Source of the DNA: DATLHO01 sp035539855
GTDB taxonomy: Bacteria; Bacteroidota; Ignavibacteria; OLB7
Direction: 5' to 3'
Assembly: GCA_035539855.1 (NCBI GenBank)
Contig: DATLHO010000186.1
Span: 1 to 9,627, forward strand
DNA: 9,627 bases
Below are positions 6,693 to 9,627 of the stretch, in pieces (position 1 is the first letter of the stretch; every line of letters begins with the position of its first letter). Made by a program: the position numbers and the translations under genes. The notes beneath the pieces are model-generated. The model did not search any database. It was not told where the DNA came from and saw only the letters and a program-made list of their open reading frames with translations.

Positions 6693-8936
6693 GTGCTCCC
6701 TCCGATCCATACCGTCGTCGCGCTTCTCGTCGCACTGCTCGTCGCGACGCCGGCGTTGTCGCAGCCCGCACTGCGCAGCGACGAGCGGCTCGTGCCCGTC
6801 GCGGGCGCGCGGCTGATCGGCGGCCCGGCTCCGCAGGGGTATCTCGGGATCGCGCGCGAGGGCGAGCTCGCGCGACTCAGCGTCGTCGACGACAGTCTCC
6901 ACCAGCGCGCCTCGAGCAACAGCTACGGACTCGCCCCGATCGATGCCGTCTGGCAGCCCGCGCTCGGGCACGCGATCCTGCTTGCCGCCCCTCTTGGCGT
7001 TCCCGCGCTCTTTCGTGTTCCCGTCGACGCGCCGCCGGAGCCCGTGCTCATCTGGCGCGGTGAAGGCCATCCGCTCGAGCGCGTCGTCGCCACCGGCGAC
7101 TTCGACCACGACGGCCGTCAGGAGGCCGCGCTCGTCGGCGACTCCGCATTCGCGATCGTCTCGCTCGACGGGACGCTGCGCTGGCGCGTGCAGCGGCCGA
7201 TGCTCGCCGCGCACCCGATCGCGCGCGACGGCGCCCAGTTCGCGCTCGCGTGGCGCGAAGGAACGAACGTCGTCACCGTCGTGCTCGACGCGCGCACGGG
7301 CCGCACGACACGTCCGATCACACTGCCGCTCACCGGAGAGATCCTCACGCTGCTGCGCACCGACGCGCCGCCGGCGCTCGCGCTGGCGTCGAAACGTGCC
7401 GGCAACGCGGCATGGATCGTCGACCTGGCGCAGAGCATCGAACCGCCACGGATCGAGCTCGCGTCGGTGCCGACCGCGCTGGTCCCGCTCGATCTCGAAG
7501 GACGGGCGCTGACGGCGGCGCTCGTGCGCGCGCAATCCGGGCCACGACTGCTGCCGCTGGCCGACGGCGTCGAGTCGATCGCCGTCGACTATCCCCTGTC
7601 GACGGTTTTCGAATCCGTTGCGATCTCGGGCGCCCACGTCGCGCTCATCGCGCCGGACAGCGTCGCGATCTACTCGAAGCGATGGGAGCTCATCGGCGTC
7701 TATCCCTCGCCCGGTGTCGACGATCCCCGACTCAGCGAGCTCGGCCACGGCTTCGTACTGCTGACGACATCGACCGGGTCGATGCGCCTGGCGATCGAGG
7801 CCGGCCGGATCTCCTGGCTGGAGCGGAACTGGCAGTATCTGCTCGGCGGCCTCGCGCTGCTGCTCGGTGTCGCTGCGATCGCGGCAATGATCGCGCGCTA
7901 CTCGCTCGTGCAGTCGATCTACTTCAACCTGGTCGGTGTGCCGAGCTCGCACGGCGTCATCGTGCTCTCGCGGACGCAGCGGGTGACGCAGATGAACGGA
8001 TCGGCGCGCGAGCTGCTCGGCGTCAGCAGCTACATCCCGCTCGGCCGGCACATCGGCGAGTACCTGACGCGCGACGAGCTGCGCGGCATCGTCGCGAGCA
8101 TGCGGCGGTTGTTCATCGAGGGCGAATCCTTCGAGCAGCGGCTCGATCTCGAGGGCGGCGAGTCCGTCCGCGCCCTGACGTTTCGCGGACGCACGATGCT
8201 GACGCGCGCCGGCTTCCGGGCCGGCTACCTTCTGCTCGTCGAGGACGTCACGCGCACGATCGCGCAGGAGCGCCTGGTCAACTGGGCCTCGGTCGCGCAT
8301 CACATCGCGCACGAGATGAAGACTCCGTTGAGCACCGTCCGCATGACGGCCGAGATGCTGCGTGACCGACTGGCCTCCAACGGCCGCGACGACGACTACC
8401 TCCGAGCGACGACGAGAATCCTCCGGCAGTCCGAGCGCCTCCGCGAGATCGTCGACGACCTGCTGACCGTTGCCCGCACCGAGTCGCTGCAGAAGACGCG
8501 CGCCGATCTGTCGCTGCTGATCAGCTCGCTGGCGCACGACTACCGTGAGTACCTTCCGCCGAACGTCGAGCTCGAAGTCCTGATCCAGGGCGAGGACCAT
8601 CGCTGCACGATCGACGTGCAGCAGGTGAGCGTCGCGCTGCGCAATCTCCTCGACAACGCTCGCCACGCCGTCGCCGGCCGCGACGGCGCGCGCATCGGCG
8701 TGACGCTCGCGGCTCAGGAGCACGCAGTCGCGCTCACCGTCGAGGACAACGGCATCGGCATGCGCCCGGAGACGCTGGCGCGGCTGTTCCAGCCGTTCTA
8801 CACCGAGCGCGAGGGCGGCTCGGGCATCGGCACGGTGATCATCAAGCGCGTCTTCGAGGCGCACGGCGGCGATGTCGAGGTCACGAGCAGTCCCGGCGTC
8901 GGGACCCGATTCACCGTCTCGCTGCCGCGAGGGTGA
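6693..8936 (+). CDS. Membrane-bound sensor histidine kinase with large propeller-like extracytoplasmic domain, PAS, HisKA and HATPase
   Basis: 747 residues from a GTG start. In order: a signal peptide or first membrane segment (about 7-23, VATPALSQ); a periplasmic region of about 350 residues with beta-propeller character, including an FG-GAP-like calcium loop GDFDHDGRQE (135-144) followed by SLDGTLRWRV; one transmembrane helix (about 383-404); a PAS-like domain (about 412-520, GVIVLSRTQRVTQMNGSARE); a HisKA H-box IAHEMKTPL with phospho-acceptor His540; and a HATPase domain with the N-box RNLLDNARHA (Asn655), the G1 box EDNGIGM (684-690), LFQPFY (698-703), the G2 box GGSGIG (708-713) and PGVGTRF. 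All motifs for autophosphorylation are present. The catalytic part resembles NtrY/AtoS-type kinases. No receiver domain or response regulator is in the window, so the partner and signal are unknown. The signal peptide lacks basic residues before the hydrophobic core. The next gene is a type IX sorting-like protein 75 bases on. Confidence 0.9.
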   Translation: MLPPIHTVVALLVALLVATPALSQPALRSDERLVPVAGARLIGGPAPQGYLGIAREGELARLSVVDDSLHQRASSNSYGLAPIDAVWQPALGHAILLAAPLGVPALFRVPVDAPPEPVLIWRGEGHPLERVVATGDFDHDGRQEAALVGDSAFAIVSLDGTLRWRVQRPMLAAHPIARDGAQFALAWREGTNVVTVVLDARTGRTTRPITLPLTGEILTLLRTDAPPALALASKRAGNAAWIVDLAQSIEPPRIELASVPTALVPLDLEGRALTAALVRAQSGPRLLPLADGVESIAVDYPLSTVFESVAISGAHVALIAPDSVAIYSKRWELIGVYPSPGVDDPRLSELGHGFVLLTTSTGSMRLAIEAGRISWLERNWQYLLGGLALLLGVAAIAAMIARYSLVQSIYFNLVGVPSSHGVIVLSRTQRVTQMNGSARELLGVSSYIPLGRHIGEYLTRDELRGIVASMRRLFIEGESFEQRLDLEGGESVRALTFRGRTMLTRAGFRAGYLLLVEDVTRTIAQERLVNWASVAHHIAHEMKTPLSTVRMTAEMLRDRLASNGRDDDYLRATTRILRQSERLREIVDDLLTVARTESLQKTRADLSLLISSLAHDYREYLPPNVELEVLIQGEDHRCTIDVQQVSVALRNLLDNARHAVAGRDGARIGVTLAAQEHAVALTVEDNGIGMRPETLARLFQPFYTEREGGSGIGTVIIKRVFEAHGGDVEVTSSPGVGTRFTVSLPRG

Positions 8937-9000
8937 CAGCGCCTGCTGAGCTTCGATCACGGTACATCCACAATCATCCGGCGCTCGCGCCGCAGTCTAC

Positions 9001-9006
9001 AGGTGA
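9001..9006 (+). promoter_or_regulatory. Ribosome binding site deciding the start of the sorting-domain gene
   Basis: AGGTGA, five bases before the ATG at 9012. A GTG at 9003 is in frame but lies inside this site, so 9012 is preferred. The rest of the 8937-9002 spacer holds a short CGGCG/CGCCG hairpin (8979-8992) with no T-run. Confidence 0.5.
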
Positions 9007-9011
9007 CCGCG

Positions 9012-9377
9012 ATGCCGTCTTTGATCGTTCTCGCCGCGGCGCTCATCGGTGCTTTCGGCCCGGGTGACGAGCCGGCGACCGAATCGCCTCGCGCGCTGAC
9101 GTCGGCGATCTATCCAAATCCGTCGAGCAACCGCACGACGGTGACGGTTTTTTTCTCGAGTGGTTCGGGACCGTTCGAGATCGTTCTCTTCGACGTCATC
9201 GGGCGGCGGGTTGCAACGGCCTATCGAAGCGAGCTCCCGTTCCCAGCGGGCACATTCAACATCTCGATCGACGGCTACGATGTCGACACGGGTGAGGTGA
9301 TTCCTCCCGGCTACTATTTCCTCGCGATTATCGGAGACGGAGCGTTGGTCGGTTCGACGAAGTTCGTTCTCGGTTGA
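9012..9377 (+). CDS. Small secreted protein consisting of a type IX secretion C-terminal sorting-like domain
   Basis: 121 residues. Residues 1-16 are a hydrophobic export signal (MPSLIVLAAALIGAFG) with no basic residues before the core, followed by a short Pro/Glu linker. From residue 34 onward the protein matches the type IX (Por) sorting domain, or the closely similar FlgD-like Ig fold: YPNP at 34-37, VLFDVIGRRVA at 58-68, AGTFNISIDGYD at 79-90, then IPPGYYFLAI (97-106) and a closing KFVLG at 117-121. In this family the domain normally ends a much larger cargo protein and directs passage through the outer membrane and attachment to the cell surface. Here there is no cargo between signal and domain. 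It could be a surface peptide, a decoy or regulator of the secretion machinery, or the remnant of a larger protein. It is in the same frame as the preceding kinase gene, separated by one TGA. Confidence 0.75.
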   Translation: MPSLIVLAAALIGAFGPGDEPATESPRALTSAIYPNPSSNRTTVTVFFSSGSGPFEIVLFDVIGRRVATAYRSELPFPAGTFNISIDGYDVDTGEVIPPGYYFLAIIGDGALVGSTKFVLG

Positions 9378-9486
9378 GCCTGGACCGCGACTCCCTCGAC
9401 CGGATCGACACATAGGGTCTCGAGCATCGCGATCCCGTACGCGGCAACGTCCTCCGGCTCCCCGATTCGACGCTGACGCCGGTCGA

Positions 9487-9535
9487 CGTGAATCAGTACT
9501 TTCGGTGGACGCGGCGCCAACGACAACGATTCACG
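9487..9535. repeat. 8-base inverted repeat flanking the putative clpB promoter
   Basis: CGTGAATC at 9487-9494 and its exact reverse complement GATTCACG at 9528-9535. The arm centres are 41 bases apart, about four helical turns, and the candidate -7 box lies between them. This could be a pair of operator half-sites. By rough estimate, a match of this length within such a spacing arises by chance in perhaps one in several spacers of this size. Confidence 0.35.
9497..9504 (+). promoter_or_regulatory. Possible -7 promoter element for clpB
   Basis: TACTTTCG, 38 bases before the clpB ATG, close to TAnnTTTG and to the TATCTTCG before glgA. A CTGAC lies 19 bases upstream (9473-9477) and could act as a weak -33/-35 box. 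Confidence 0.28.
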
Positions 9536-9542
9536 CACAGCC

Positions 9543-9627
9543 ATGAACTTCCAGAAGCTCACCCTCAAGTCGCAGGAGACGATGCAGGCGGCGCAGGAGA
9601 TCGCCAGCAGCTACGGTAATCAGTACA
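9543..9627 (+). CDS. clpB: ATP-dependent disaggregase ClpB, first 28 residues, truncated by window edge
   Basis: The reading from the ATG at 9543 begins MNFQKLTLKSQETMQAAQEI and continues to the end of the window. This is the start of the Clp N-terminal repeat ('M.f..LT.KSQE....AQ.iA...gNQ'), which in ClpB is followed by the 'EP.HLL' step. ClpB is a hexameric AAA+ chaperone that pulls polypeptides out of aggregates together with DnaK in the cytoplasm. ClpC and ClpA share the fold, but the 'KSQE...AQ' start and 'GNQ' favour ClpB. No Shine-Dalgarno is seen. The inverted repeat just upstream may take part in its control. Only the N-terminus is available, so the AAA+ domains cannot be checked. 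Confidence 0.82.
   Translation, partial: MNFQKLTLKSQETMQAAQEIASSYGNQY

Larger units (their letters stand above)
9378..9542 (+). promoter_or_regulatory. Intergenic region upstream of clpB
   Basis: 165 bases with no convincing gene on the plus strand. It holds a possible -7 box and an inverted repeat (listed separately). No CIRCE-type heat-shock operator was seen, and no clear terminator for the preceding gene. Confidence 0.4.

Noticed and set aside
6570..8960. A 796-codon open frame antisense to the kinase gene
   Set aside because: GC-rich codon use leaves the opposite strand free of stops. The translation is low-complexity Arg/Asp/Ala sequence with no domain, while the plus strand encodes a full kinase.
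8979..8992. CGGCG/CGCCG hairpin after the kinase gene as a terminator
   Set aside because: Short stem and no T-run.
9314..9544. Minus-strand ORF filling the spacer before clpB (starting MAVRESLSLAPRPP, with an alternative start at 9568)
   Set aside because: Third-position GC is lower than in the real genes, it overlaps the ends of both flanking genes, and no family is recognisable. It would also run through the putative clpB promoter. A conserved homologue would change this view.
1..9627. CRISPR arrays, insertion sequences, tRNA or rRNA genes, prophage genes, toxin-antitoxin pairs
   Set aside because: No direct repeat arrays, transposase motifs, tRNA-like cloverleaf or small paired toxin genes were seen on reading both strands.

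Overview
GC-rich window (mostly G or C at third codon positions) carrying ordinary bacterial housekeeping genes plus envelope genes of a Bacteroidota/Chlorobiota flavour. The pointers to that superphylum are a small secreted protein that is almost entirely a type IX secretion (Por) C-terminal sorting domain, a lipoprotein resembling DUF4270 placed directly after a glycogen synthase gene, weak or absent Shine-Dalgarno sequences at several genes, and TAnnTTnG-like promoter elements. The high GC would suit a lineage such as Kapabacteria, an Ignavibacteria-like group or a Rhodothermota relative better than typical Bacteroides or Flavobacterium. The phylum is an inference and the genus cannot be read from the window.

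Layout. On the minus strand, 1783 down to 1 holds a NagZ-type glycoside hydrolase followed by the start of a glutamate-semialdehyde dehydrogenase (runs off the left edge). A 201-base divergent spacer separates these from the plus-strand genes: glgA (1985-3457), a lipoprotein (3550-4869), an outer-membrane barrel protein that overlaps it by 11 bases (4859-6118), ispF (start at 6124), a membrane histidine kinase with a large extracytoplasmic sensor (6693-8936), a 121-residue secreted protein made almost only of a type IX sorting-like domain (9012-9377), and the first 28 codons of clpB (9543 to the right edge).

How the genes fit together. nagZ (cell-wall recycling), the dehydrogenase (proline/arginine catabolism), glgA (glycogen), ispF (isoprenoid precursors) and clpB (disaggregase) are core metabolism or proteostasis. 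The accessory part is 3550-6118 and 6693-9377: a lipoprotein/barrel pair, a sensor kinase with no response regulator in view, and a cargo-less sorting domain. No mobile element, CRISPR array, tRNA, rRNA or phage gene was seen. No clearly new multi-gene defence or biosynthetic system is visible. The items most worth a second look are the stand-alone sorting domain, the lipoprotein/barrel pair and the propeller-sensor kinase.
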